Positions 6,620-15,623 of a stretch of 27,529 nucleotides of DNA are shown here, in pieces. Both the position numbers and the translations under genes were made by a program. Positions within the stretch are counted from its first letter, which is position 1. Each line of letters begins with the position of its first letter. The DNA lies in assembly GCA_021777635.1 (NCBI GenBank), contig JAJYDI010000006.1, positions 1 to 27,529 of the forward strand, in the 5' to 3' direction. This stretch comes from Pseudomonadota bacterium (GTDB lineage: Bacteria; Pseudomonadota; Gammaproteobacteria; Xanthomonadales; Rhodanobacteraceae). The notes under the pieces are model-generated. The model had not been told where the DNA came from. It was given only the letters and a program-made list of their open reading frames with translations, and ran no database searches.

Positions 6620-8675
6620 CCTGATCGGTTCCATCCATCCGCGTGCGGCAGTCGTGCTGCACGATCTCGCCATGGTGACGTTGGCATGGTGGCTGGCCAA
6701 GGTGCTGCGCTACGCGCTGATGGGCGACGTGTCCGGCGCGCCGTTCGTGGCAGCCGAGTTCGTGATCGTGCTGGCGGTTCAGGGCGCGACGTTCGTCTGG
6801 ACCGGGCTGTATCGCGGACTGTGGCGTTTCGCCAGCCTGCCGGATCTGTGGAATATCGTGCGGGCCGCGGTGATCGGCGCGCTGGCCATTGGCGTTCTTC
6901 TGTTCTTGTACAACCGGTTGGCCACGGTTCCGCGCTCGGTGCTGGTGATCTACCCGCTGCTGCTGATCCTGCTGCTGGGGCTGCCGCGCCTGGCCTTTCG
7001 TTTTTGGAAAGACAGGCGGCTGGACCTGTTCCAGGCCTCAGCGGCGAAGCGTGTGCTGATCCTGGGTGCCGGCCGTGCCGGCGAAGCGCTGGCGCGCGAT
7101 CTGCGCCGGGATAGCCGTTACCGCGTGGTCGGCTTCATCGACGACAGCAACCTCCTGCGCGGCGCGCGCCTGCACGACATTCCGGTGCTGGGTGACGTCG
7201 AGCACCTCGACGAAATCGCGCGCGAGTCCGCGGCGCAGATGCTGCTGATCGCGGTGCCTTCGGCGAACAGCATGCAGATGCGCCGCATCGTCGCCCGATG
7301 CGAGGCCTGCGGGCTGCCGTTCCGTACAGTGCCGAGACTGCAGGACGTGGTCGCCGGGCGCGCCCAGTTCAACGAGCTCAAGGAAGTCGCGATCGAGGAC
7401 CTGCTCGGTCGCGACGCGGTGCAGCTCGACTGGGCGGCGATTCGTGAGGGGATCGCCGGACGCAGCGTGCTGATCACCGGAGGTGGCGGTTCGATCGGGT
7501 CCGAACTATGCCGGCAGGTGGTGAGGCTGGGAGCCGCGTCGCTGACCATCATGGATTCTTGCGAATTTAATCTTTATCGCATCGCCCAGGAGATCAGCAC
7601 TAGCGACCCTGATCTGCGGCTGCACCCGCTGCTGGGCGATTGCGGCGACGGCGTGGCGGTCGAGCGCGCCTTCGCGCAGTCGGTTCCCGATGTGGTCTTC
7701 CATGCCGCGGCCTACAAGCATGTGCCACTGCTGGAAGAGCAGTTGCGTGAAGCGGTGCGCAACAACGTGCTGGCCACCGAGACCGTGGCCGCGGCCGCCG
7801 ATCGTCATCGCTGTGCCGGACTGGTGCTGATCTCCACCGACAAGGCGGTCAATCCGACCAGCGTGATGGGCGCTTGCAAGCGCTTGGCCGAGATGGTGGT
7901 TCAAGCGCATGCGGCGCGCTCGGTCACGCGCTGCATTACCGTGCGATTCGGCAACGTGCTGGATTCTGCCGGCTCGGTGGTGCCGCTGTTTCGCGAGCAG
8001 ATCGCGCGCGGCGGGCCGCTGACGGTTACCCATCCCGAAGTCACGCGCTATTTCATGACCATTCCCGAGGCCTGCCAGCTGATCCTGCAGGCGGCAGTGC
8101 AGGGGCGTGGTGGCGAGATCTTTGCGCTCGACATGGGCGAGCCAGTGCGGATCCGCGACCTCGCCGAGCAGATGATCCGCCTAGCCGGCAAGCACCCGGA
8201 TCGCGATGTCTCCATCGTCTACACGGGCCTGCGTCCGGGAGAAAAGCTGTTCGAGGAACTGTTCCATCCGCAGGAGAATTATGCGCCCACCGCGCACGCC
8301 AAGCTGTTTCTGGCGCAGCCGCGCGCGCTGGAGCCGCAGCAGCTCGACGCCGCGCTGCGCGAAGCGCGCGCCGCTGTGGATGCCTTCGACGAGGAGGCCC
8401 TGCGGCGCGTGCTGGGACGACTGCTGCCGGCGTTCCAGCCCGGGCATGCCGACGCGTTGCCCCCCCATTGCCCGCAACGATCCTTCAAGGAGATTCAGCA
8501 TGAGCCGCCCCCTGCGCAAGGTGGTATTCCCGGTGGCCGGGCTCGGTACGCGCTTCCTGCCGGCCACCAAGGTGATCGCCAAGGAGATGCTGCCGGTACT
8601 CGACCGCCCACTGATCCAGTACGCCGTCGACGAGGCGGTGGAGGCTGGCGCCGACACCCTGGTGTTCGTCACTAA
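6591..8675 (+). CDS. WbpM/FlaA1-family nucleotide-sugar 4,6-dehydratase
   Basis: Membrane-bound dehydratase or epimerase acting on UDP-GlcNAc-type sugars, as WbpM, PglF and CapD do. Residues about 20-130 form four membrane helices. GAGRAGEALARD (159-170) is a first Rossmann domain. TGGGGSIGSE (296-305) opens the catalytic SDR domain, with STDKAVNPTS (415-424) and M426-x3-K430, where Met replaces the usual Tyr as in the long dehydratases. It overlaps the transferase by 29 bases; ATG 6606 is an alternative start. As written, the frame runs past the galU start to 8675, adding about 60 residues of non-homologous, Arg/Gly-rich sequence. After a C7 run (8460-8466), one extra base would give a stop at the galU ATG, for about 637 aa. 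The functional C-terminus is probably near 8500. Confidence 0.87.
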   Translation: MRNCAMHLRNLIGSIHPRAAVVLHDLAMVTLAWWLAKVLRYALMGDVSGAPFVAAEFVIVLAVQGATFVWTGLYRGLWRFASLPDLWNIVRAAVIGALAIGVLLFLYNRLATVPRSVLVIYPLLLILLLGLPRLAFRFWKDRRLDLFQASAAKRVLILGAGRAGEALARDLRRDSRYRVVGFIDDSNLLRGARLHDIPVLGDVEHLDEIARESAAQMLLIAVPSANSMQMRRIVARCEACGLPFRTVPRLQDVVAGRAQFNELKEVAIEDLLGRDAVQLDWAAIREGIAGRSVLITGGGGSIGSELCRQVVRLGAASLTIMDSCEFNLYRIAQEISTSDPDLRLHPLLGDCGDGVAVERAFAQSVPDVVFHAAAYKHVPLLEEQLREAVRNNVLATETVAAAADRHRCAGLVLISTDKAVNPTSVMGACKRLAEMVVQAHAARSVTRCITVRFGNVLDSAGSVVPLFREQIARGGPLTVTHPEVTRYFMTIPEACQLILQAAVQGRGGEIFALDMGEPVRIRDLAEQMIRLAGKHPDRDVSIVYTGLRPGEKLFEELFHPQENYAPTAHAKLFLAQPRALEPQQLDAALREARAAVDAFDEEALRRVLGRLLPAFQPGHADALPPHCPQRSFKEIQHEPPPAQGGIPGGRARYALPAGHQGDRQGDAAGTRPPTDPVRRRRGGGGWRRHPGVRH
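8487..8492 (+). promoter_or_regulatory. ribosome-binding site of galU
   Basis: AAGGAG seven bases before ATG 8500 fixes the galU start, although the galU frame is open upstream from 8206. Confidence 0.75.
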
Positions 8676-9372
8676 CCGCTACAAGCACGCCATCGCCGAC
8701 TATTTCGACAAGGCCTACGAGCTCGAAACCAAGCTGGCCGAGGCCGGCAAGGTCGATTTGCTCGAGATCGTGCGCAGCGTATTGCCCGGGCACGTGCGCT
8801 GCGTATTCGTCACCCAGCCCGAGGCACGGGGGCTGGGCCATGCCGTGCTCTGCGCGCGTGCGGTGGTCGGTGACGAGCCGTTTGGCGTGATCCTGCCCGA
8901 CGACCTAATCCGTGCCCGCGGCGCCGGCGTGATGCGGCAGATGGCCGAGATGGCGGCGACCCATGGCAGCGGCGTCGTCGCGGTCGAGGAGGTACCCGCA
9001 GACCAGACGCATCGCTACGGCATTGTCGCCGTGGATCCGGTCGGTGGGCGCGCCGGACGCATTCGTCACTTGGTCGAGAAGCCGAAATCCGCGGCCGCGC
9101 CGTCCCGGCTCGCCATTGTCGGCCGCTACCTGCTGCCGCCGCGCATCTTCGAACTGCTGGAAGCCACGCGACCCGGCCTGGGCGGCGAGATCCAGCTGAC
9201 CGACGCGCTGGAGACCCTTGCCCAGGAGCAGGAGTTGCTGGCTTATCGCTTCGCCGGCGAGCGCTTCGATTGCGGCAACAAGTTGGGACTGGTGCGCGCG
9301 ACTCTGCATCTAGCGATGGACGATCCGGAGCTTGCGGCCGCGGTGCGCGAGTTCGTCGCGGCGCATGACTGA
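8500..9372 (+). CDS. galU: UTP-glucose-1-phosphate uridylyltransferase
   Basis: Makes UDP-glucose from UTP and glucose 1-phosphate in the cytosol, feeding LPS core, exopolysaccharide and UDP-glucuronate synthesis. The 290-aa product has the nucleotidyltransferase signature PVAGLGTRFLPATKVIAKEM (residues 11-30), a metal-binding ILPDDL, the sugar-phosphate lysine in VEKPKS, and GGEIQLTDAL with FDCGNKLG, all typical of bacterial GalU. ATG 8500 has a strong AAGGAG. The ATGA at 8500-8503 would be a coupling overlap with the upstream dehydratase if that gene's frame were shifted by one base. Its 3' end overlaps the next gene by eight bases. Confidence 0.97.
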   Translation: MSRPLRKVVFPVAGLGTRFLPATKVIAKEMLPVLDRPLIQYAVDEAVEAGADTLVFVTNRYKHAIADYFDKAYELETKLAEAGKVDLLEIVRSVLPGHVRCVFVTQPEARGLGHAVLCARAVVGDEPFGVILPDDLIRARGAGVMRQMAEMAATHGSGVVAVEEVPADQTHRYGIVAVDPVGGRAGRIRHLVEKPKSAAAPSRLAIVGRYLLPPRIFELLEATRPGLGGEIQLTDALETLAQEQELLAYRFAGERFDCGNKLGLVRATLHLAMDDPELAAAVREFVAAHD

Positions 9373-10663
9373 TCTGCGTCCGACCGCCGCTGACAGCGTT
9401 TACGCCGCGCAGGCGCCGCTCAGCTATGGCTATCCCAGCTTGGGCGGCCGCATTGAGGCCGAGGTGGCGATCGTCGGCGGCGGCTATGCCGGTCTGGCCA
9501 CAGCGCTGGGTCTGGCTGAGCGCGGGGTCAAAGGCGTGGTGTTGCTGGAAGCCGAGCGCGTCGGATTCGGTGCCTCCGGCCGCAATGGCGGCTTCGTCTT
9601 CGGCGGCTATTCGCTGGGCGGCGAGGAACTGGTGCGGCGCCTTGGCCGGGAGCGGGCGCGGGCACTTTATCTGGCCACCCAGCATGCAGTCCGGCTGATC
9701 CGTGCGCGCATCCAGCGCTATGCGATCGTCTGCGCGGCCAACGACGCCGGTGTTCTGTGCGCAAACTGGTTCCGCGATCCCGAAGTTCTGCGCCGCCGCC
9801 AGCGCCAGATGGCCGAGGATTTCGGCATCGAGTGGGAATGGGTCGAGCCGAACGCGCTGCGCGAGATCGTGCGCAGCGACCGCTACCACGGTGCGCTGTA
9901 CGAGCGCGACGCGTTGCATCTGGACCCGCTTGCCTTTGCGCGCGGACTTGCGCAGGCGGCGACCGCGCAGGGCGTGACGCTGCGCGAGGCTTCGCGGGTA
10001 CTGCGCCTGGAGCGCAGCGGGGGCGGTTTCCGTCTGCACACCGGTGGCGGGCGGGTCGATGCGCCCACGGTGGTGCTGGCCACCGGCGGTTATCTGGCCG
10101 GGCTCGATCCGCAGGCCGATCGCGCGGTATTGCCGATCGCCACCTATGTCATGGCGACCGAGCCGCTGGGTGGGCGCCTGTCCGATTGCGTGCGCAGCGC
10201 GGCAGCCGTCTACGACACCCGCTTCGCCTTTGATTACTGGCGCCCCTTGGCCGACACGCGACTGTTGTGGGGTGGCCGCATCTCGGTGCGCGACCGCCGG
10301 CCCGAGGACGTTCGGCGACTACTTTACCGCGACATGCTCAAGGTGTTTCCGCAGCTCGAGGGCAGCCGCGTCGAATACGGTTGGTCCGGTCTGATGAGCT
10401 ATGCGCGCCACCAAATGCCGCAGATCGGTGGCGACGGCCGCGGATTGTGGTGGGCACAGGCCTTCGGTGGCCACGGCCTCGCGCCGACCACGCTGGCGGG
10501 CGAACTGCTTGCCGCAGCGATTAGCCGGGATGATGACGCGTGGCGCCTGTTCGAGCCATTCGGGCTGGTTTCGGCTCAGCGCCCGCTGGGCTATCTGGCG
10601 GCGCAAGCGCGCTATGCGTGGCTGCAGCATCTCGACGCGCGCAAGGAGCGCCGGAACGCCTGA
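9365..10663 (+). CDS. FAD-dependent amine/amino-acid oxidoreductase (DAO family, PuuB-like)
   Basis: Flavoenzyme of the D-amino-acid oxidase superfamily. The N-terminal dinucleotide fold VGGGYAGLATALGLAERG begins near residue 38, followed by GFGASGRNGGFVFGG (67-81), a signature of gamma-glutamylputrescine oxidase-like proteins. The C-terminal GGHGLAPTTLAGELLA closes the FAD site. The product is 432 aa. ATG 9365 lies within the galU end, an 8-bp overlap; in-frame upstream codons would run deeper into galU. No polyamine or amino-acid catabolism genes are adjacent, so the substrate is unknown. PuuB, OrdL or a sarcosine-oxidase-like activity would all fit. Confidence 0.85.
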   Translation: MTDLRPTAADSVYAAQAPLSYGYPSLGGRIEAEVAIVGGGYAGLATALGLAERGVKGVVLLEAERVGFGASGRNGGFVFGGYSLGGEELVRRLGRERARALYLATQHAVRLIRARIQRYAIVCAANDAGVLCANWFRDPEVLRRRQRQMAEDFGIEWEWVEPNALREIVRSDRYHGALYERDALHLDPLAFARGLAQAATAQGVTLREASRVLRLERSGGGFRLHTGGGRVDAPTVVLATGGYLAGLDPQADRAVLPIATYVMATEPLGGRLSDCVRSAAAVYDTRFAFDYWRPLADTRLLWGGRISVRDRRPEDVRRLLYRDMLKVFPQLEGSRVEYGWSGLMSYARHQMPQIGGDGRGLWWAQAFGGHGLAPTTLAGELLAAAISRDDDAWRLFEPFGLVSAQRPLGYLAAQARYAWLQHLDARKERRNA

Positions 10664-10803
10664 TCGTCGCTGTCCGGTGAAGGCGCCGGAATGGCCGTCG
10701 TTCGATCCGCGGCAGCCCGCGCGACGCAATCGAAGTTCATGCGAGTCGCGGCGCAGGCGTGGCAAGATGGCAGCCCGTCCGTGCGCTGCGGTATGCGTTC
10801 GCC

Positions 10804-11220
10804 ATGAATGCTCTGGTGCCTTCCAATCCGCCTGCACGGGCCGCGACCCCGGCCTCACCGTCGGGGACTGGCGTGCCCGCTGGCTGGGTGCGCGCGCTCA
10901 GCGCGCCGCTGCATCGCCGGCGCGGGTGGTGCCGGGGTTTCGCCGTTCTGTTGCTGGGTTTCGGCGTGCTCAAGCTCTGGCACGGCAACTGGCTGGATGC
11001 GCTCGTGGCGCTGAGCGGGGCGCTGGCGGCATGGTTCCTGTTTCGCGCCGTCTCGGTGCTCAGCGTGGCGCATGCAAGTCTGCGGCCCGAGGATGCCCGG
11101 GAGGGGTTTGCCGCGCTGGCGCGCTACTTCATGCTGTCTGCGCTGACCAGTGCGCTCGGCCTGTTGGTGCTGATCGGCGTCGCCATCGAGGCCGTTGCGC
11201 AGGTGGCTCATGGTCTCTGA
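10804..11220 (+). CDS. small membrane protein, DUF5362-like (first of a pair)
   Basis: Function unknown. From ATG 10804 it is a 138-aa protein with a Pro/Ala-rich cytoplasmic N-terminus (about 40 residues) and three hydrophobic segments (about 46-58, 63-82 and 108-130). The middle section LFRAVSVLSVAHASLRPED links two helices. GTG 10759 would add 15 residues; neither start has a clear Shine-Dalgarno. Topology and the FRA-S-L motif resemble DUF5362 proteins, and the next gene has the same plan. Its stop overlaps the start of that gene. The 140 bases upstream (10664-10803) hold no gene and no convincing promoter. Confidence 0.6.
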   Translation: MNALVPSNPPARAATPASPSGTGVPAGWVRALSAPLHRRRGWCRGFAVLLLGFGVLKLWHGNWLDALVALSGALAAWFLFRAVSVLSVAHASLRPEDAREGFAALARYFMLSALTSALGLLVLIGVAIEAVAQVAHGL

Positions 11221-11623
11221 AACCGCGCCCGCGTCGCCCGCGGAGACCGCGCCGCTGGCAGCGGGCGAGGTCGCGCTGTTCGCCGACGCCATCGCACCGC
11301 TGGCGCACGCCACACTGTGGATTCGTGCCTGCGGTGTGTTCAACGGCATGCTGGCCGCATTGCTTGGGCTGACCATCATCGGATTGCCGTTCGCCGCCGC
11401 GCTGGCCTGGGTGGCCTTCCTCGAATTCCGCGCCGCGTCGCGGCTTGACAGTGCGCGCCTGCAGCCTGCGGCGCCCGAGGGTTTCGACAAGGCTGTCGCC
11501 GCGGTCAACGACATCGCAGTGCACTACGTCGTGCAGGCGGTGATCACCACGCTGATGATCGCGGCCGCATTCGTCGTGCTTGCCCTGTTCGCCCCGTTGC
11601 TAGGCAGTGCACTGCGGGTGTGA
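11210..11623 (+). CDS. small membrane protein, DUF5362-like (second of a pair)
   Basis: Function unknown. The 137-aa product has a short polar N-terminus, two closely spaced helices (GVFNGMLAALLGLTIIGLPF and AAALAWVAFL), the segment LEFRAASRLDSARL, then a helical stretch ending in one long C-terminal membrane segment (about 107-135). This is the usual DUF5362 layout. ATG 11210 overlaps the upstream stop by 11 bases; a GTG at 11195 is possible but less likely. It converges on the thiolase gene, with 75 bases between the two stops. Confidence 0.65.
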   Translation: MVSETAPASPAETAPLAAGEVALFADAIAPLAHATLWIRACGVFNGMLAALLGLTIIGLPFAAALAWVAFLEFRAASRLDSARLQPAAPEGFDKAVAAVNDIAVHYVVQAVITTLMIAAAFVVLALFAPLLGSALRV

Positions 11624-11698
11624 GTGACGGGTGCAGACGGCGGATGCCAGCATCGACGGAGCGATGGAAGCCTCTGGCGAATCCGGGGTTCTGACGAC

Positions 11699-11705
<7 letters not shown>
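11617..11705. repeat. inverted repeat spanning the convergent stop codons
   Basis: GGTGTGAGT (11617-11625) and ACTCACACC (11697-11705) are exact reverse complements, 71 bases apart. Each contains the final Val codon and TGA stop of one of the two convergent genes, so the symmetry may be partly coincidental. A smaller CATCG/CGATG hairpin lies between (11651-11666). No T tract marks an intrinsic terminator. Confidence 0.35.
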
Positions 11706-12895
<1,190 letters not shown>

Positions 12896-12915
12896 GCTTG
12901 ATCTCCGGAGCATTT

Positions 12916-13185
12916 GGTCCGCGAAGAGCGCGACGACCGCGAACGTTTTCCCATAATGAATCTCGTGCGTTCGCGCGCGTCGTGGACCGATGGACTTGGG
13001 TTCGAGGGCCGGGAAGTTCGGGTTTGTGCCGGGTACCAGGGCTGCGGAAAAAGCATCAGCCCTGAAATTTTGCGCCCTTTGGTTCTTCGCGGACCACTGC
13101 GTTCATGGGTCCGCAAAGGCCGCCAGGAACGCGAATAAGGCAGTCAGATGAAGACCTTTCGCGCGCCCTACGTTCTTCGCGGAAC
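12916..13185. repeat. cluster of four 28-nt palindromic half-units
   Basis: The gap between the thiolase and dehydrogenase genes contains four copies of a unit with the form TTYGCG-N(9-10)-YYTTYGCGGAMC: minus orientation at 12916-12943, plus at 13068-13095, minus at 13108-13135 and plus at 13158-13185. The second and third face each other across a 12-nt loop and could form a long imperfect stem. Between the first and second, CGCGAACG (12938-12945) and CGTTCGCG (12968-12975) form another inverted repeat. The ends are well conserved and the centres are not. The fourth unit stops eight bases from the dehydrogenase stop codon, where ACGTTC/GAACGT (13170-13187) can also fold. There is no convincing gene in this interval. 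Confidence 0.6.
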
Positions 13186-13192
13186 GTGAGTC

Positions 13193-15556
13193 TCAGTTCC
13201 TCAGTGGCTTACCGGTGGTCAGGGTGTGCTGGATTCGCGCCTGGGTCTTGGGCATCTGTGCCAGCGCCATGAAGTGCCTGCGTTCGAGGCGAAGCAGCCA
13301 TTCCTCGTCCACGGTCGCGCCGCGCTCGATCGCGCCGCCGCAGAGGGTATCGGCGATGCGCGTGGCGACCTCGTAGTCGTGCTCTGAGATAAAGCGGCCT
13401 TCAAGCATGTTGATCAGCAGCATCTTCAGGCTGGCAGTGCCGACGACGCCAGCCACCGGGATCGCGCGCGCCGGCAGCGGCGGGCGCCAGCCGGACTCGG
13501 CGAGCGAGGTGGCGACGTTCTGCGCCACGTACAACAGTTCGAACGCGTTGAGCACCACCACGTCACTTTCGCGCAGCAGGCCCATCTGCTTGGCTTCCAG
13601 CGCGGAGCCCGAAACCTTGGCCATGGCGACGGTCTCGAAGATGCTCTTGACGCCTTCGAAGGGGTCACCCGCGAGACCGCAGCGCGTGGCGATCTCCTTC
13701 AGACCGCCGCCTGCGGGCAGCAGACCGACACCGGCCTCGACCAATCCAATGTAGCTCTCCAGCGCCGCGACCGTGCGCGCCGAGTGCATCTGGAATTCGC
13801 AGCCGCCACCCAGCGCCATGCCGCGCACTGCGGCCACCACCGGCAACTGCGCGTACTTGATGCGCATGCTGGTGACTTGGAAATTGGCGATCATCGCCTC
13901 GAAGTCGGCGACCTTGCCAGCCTGCAGCAGGCCCAACGCGCCCTTGAGATCGGCGCCGAGCGAGAACGGCTCGCCGGACTGCCAGATTACTAGCGCCTTG
14001 AACCGGCGCTCGGACTCCCCGATCGCACGCTGCAGGCCGTCGAGCACGGCGTCGTTGACGGTGTTCATCTTGGTTTTGAAGGAGACGATGCCGACGTCGT
14101 CGCCCAGATGCCACAGGCGTACCCCGTCGTTCTCGAACGCGGTACTGCCGCGATCGAAACGCTCGCCAAGCAGCGGGTCGGGGAACAGCTGGCGCGTGTA
14201 GACCGGATGCGCCGAACGCGGCAGCGACTTGCCCGCCTTCGGCGCAAATGAACCGTCAGTGCCATGCACTCCGCTGCGTCCGTCGGTCACCCATGCCGGC
14301 AGCGGCGCATCGCTCATGGCTTTGCCGGCCCCGATGTCCTCGCTGATCCAGCCGGCGACCTGTTGCCAGCCGGCGGCCTGCCAGGTCTCGAACGGTCCCA
14401 GTTTCCAGCCGTAGCCCCAGCGGATGGCGAAATCGACGTCGCGGCACGTTTCGGCGATGTCGGCGATGTGAAAAGCGGTGTAGTGGAACAGGTCGCGAAA
14501 GGTCGCCCACAGGAACTGCGCCTGCGGATCGGCGTCGGCGCGCAGCCGGGCGAACTTTTCCGCGGGGTCTTTGATGGCGAGGATCGCGGTGACCGTGTCG
14601 GAAGCCTTTTGCGCGGAGGCGCGATAGTCTTGCGTTGCGACGTCAAGGACCACGATGTCCTTGCCGGCCTTGCGGTAGAAGCCGGCGCCGGTTTTCTGAC
14701 CCAAGGCGCCCTTGGCGATCAGCGCAGCCAGCCAATCCGGCGCTTTGAAGTGGCGGTGCCAAGGATCGTCGGGCAGGGTGTCGGCCATGGTCTTGATCAC
14801 GTGCGCCATGGTGTCTAGGCCGACCACGTCGGCCGTGCGGTAGGTGGCGCTCTTGGGCCGTCCGATCGCAGGGCCGGTCAGCGCGTCGACGACGTCGAAG
14901 CCGAGGCCGAACTGCCGGGTGTGATGCATCGTCGCGAGCATCGAGAACACGCCGATGCGGTTGCCAATGAAGTTGGGCGTGTCCTTGGCGCGAACCACGC
15001 CTTTGCCCAAGGTGGTGGTCAGGAAACCCTCCAGCGCGTCCAGCACCGCCGAGTCGGTCGCGCGGTCGGGGACCAGTTCGACCAGATGCATGTAGCGCGG
15101 CGGATTGAAGAAGTGGATCCCGCAGAAGCGCGGGCGCAGCGCCGCGGGCAGCGCCTCCGCCATCGAATTGATCGACAGTCCCGAGGTGTTGGAGGCGATA
15201 ATGGCGCGCGGATTCAGATGCGGCGCGATCTTCGCGTAGAGGTCCACCTTCCAGTCAAGGCGCTCGGCGATCGCCTCGATGACCAGATCGCAATCGGCGA
15301 GCAGCGACAGGTGTTCCTCATAGTCGGCTGCGACGATCGTCTGCGCACGGGCCTTGTCGGCCAGTGGCGCCGGCGACAGCTTGGCGAGGTTCTGGATCGC
15401 CTTCGCTGCGATGCCATTTTTCGGGGCCTCTCCGGCTGCGAGATCGAACAGCAGCGTTTCGACGTCGGCGTTGACGAGATGGGCGGCGATTTGCGCGCCC
15501 ATCACGCCGGCGCCGAGCACGGCGGCCTTGCGGATGCGGAGAGGGATGGGTTTCAT
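13193..15556 (-). CDS. fused 3-hydroxyacyl-CoA dehydrogenase / enoyl-CoA hydratase (FadN-like)
   Basis: Bifunctional beta-oxidation enzyme: hydration of enoyl-CoA and NAD-dependent oxidation of 3-hydroxyacyl-CoA. The 787-aa product has its dehydrogenase first: AAVLGAGVMGAQIAAHL with GxGxxG at 15-20, NTSGLSI, and the catalytic His in CGIHFFNPPRYMHLVELVP, then the C-terminal helical domain and its repeat (about 280-440). The hydratase/crotonase half follows (about 485-690), with MALGGGCEFQMHSA and the acid in VEAGVGLLPAGGG. This order is reversed relative to E. coli FadB/FadJ and matches Bacillus FadN (YusL). ATG 15556 has GGAG five bases upstream; the open frame to 15742 covers part of the regulator gene and is not coding. 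It lies 67 bases downstream of the PsrA-like gene, probably in one transcript. Confidence 0.92.
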   Translation of the reverse strand: MKPIPLRIRKAAVLGAGVMGAQIAAHLVNADVETLLFDLAAGEAPKNGIAAKAIQNLAKLSPAPLADKARAQTIVAADYEEHLSLLADCDLVIEAIAERLDWKVDLYAKIAPHLNPRAIIASNTSGLSINSMAEALPAALRPRFCGIHFFNPPRYMHLVELVPDRATDSAVLDALEGFLTTTLGKGVVRAKDTPNFIGNRIGVFSMLATMHHTRQFGLGFDVVDALTGPAIGRPKSATYRTADVVGLDTMAHVIKTMADTLPDDPWHRHFKAPDWLAALIAKGALGQKTGAGFYRKAGKDIVVLDVATQDYRASAQKASDTVTAILAIKDPAEKFARLRADADPQAQFLWATFRDLFHYTAFHIADIAETCRDVDFAIRWGYGWKLGPFETWQAAGWQQVAGWISEDIGAGKAMSDAPLPAWVTDGRSGVHGTDGSFAPKAGKSLPRSAHPVYTRQLFPDPLLGERFDRGSTAFENDGVRLWHLGDDVGIVSFKTKMNTVNDAVLDGLQRAIGESERRFKALVIWQSGEPFSLGADLKGALGLLQAGKVADFEAMIANFQVTSMRIKYAQLPVVAAVRGMALGGGCEFQMHSARTVAALESYIGLVEAGVGLLPAGGGLKEIATRCGLAGDPFEGVKSIFETVAMAKVSGSALEAKQMGLLRESDVVVLNAFELLYVAQNVATSLAESGWRPPLPARAIPVAGVVGTASLKMLLINMLEGRFISEHDYEVATRIADTLCGGAIERGATVDEEWLLRLERRHFMALAQMPKTQARIQHTLTTGKPLRN

Positions 15557-15588
15557 GGAAGCTCCGGGATTGGGGAACGGAAACGTGA

Positions 15589-15610
15589 CTTCCCGGTCGC
15601 GCCGGGGAAG
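15589..15610 (-). other. hairpin between the psrA-like and dehydrogenase genes
   Basis: CTTCCCGG (15589-15596) and CCGGGGAAG (15602-15610) can form a stem of about eight pairs with one bulged G. No T tract follows on the minus strand. It could tune read-through from the regulator into the dehydrogenase gene. Confidence 0.3.
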
Positions 15611-15623
15611 CGGGAATCGGCAA

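Noticed and set aside
8810..10039. 409-aa minus-strand open frame across galU and the flavoenzyme gene
   Set aside because: Spans two real genes in antisense with no domain; a high-GC shadow.
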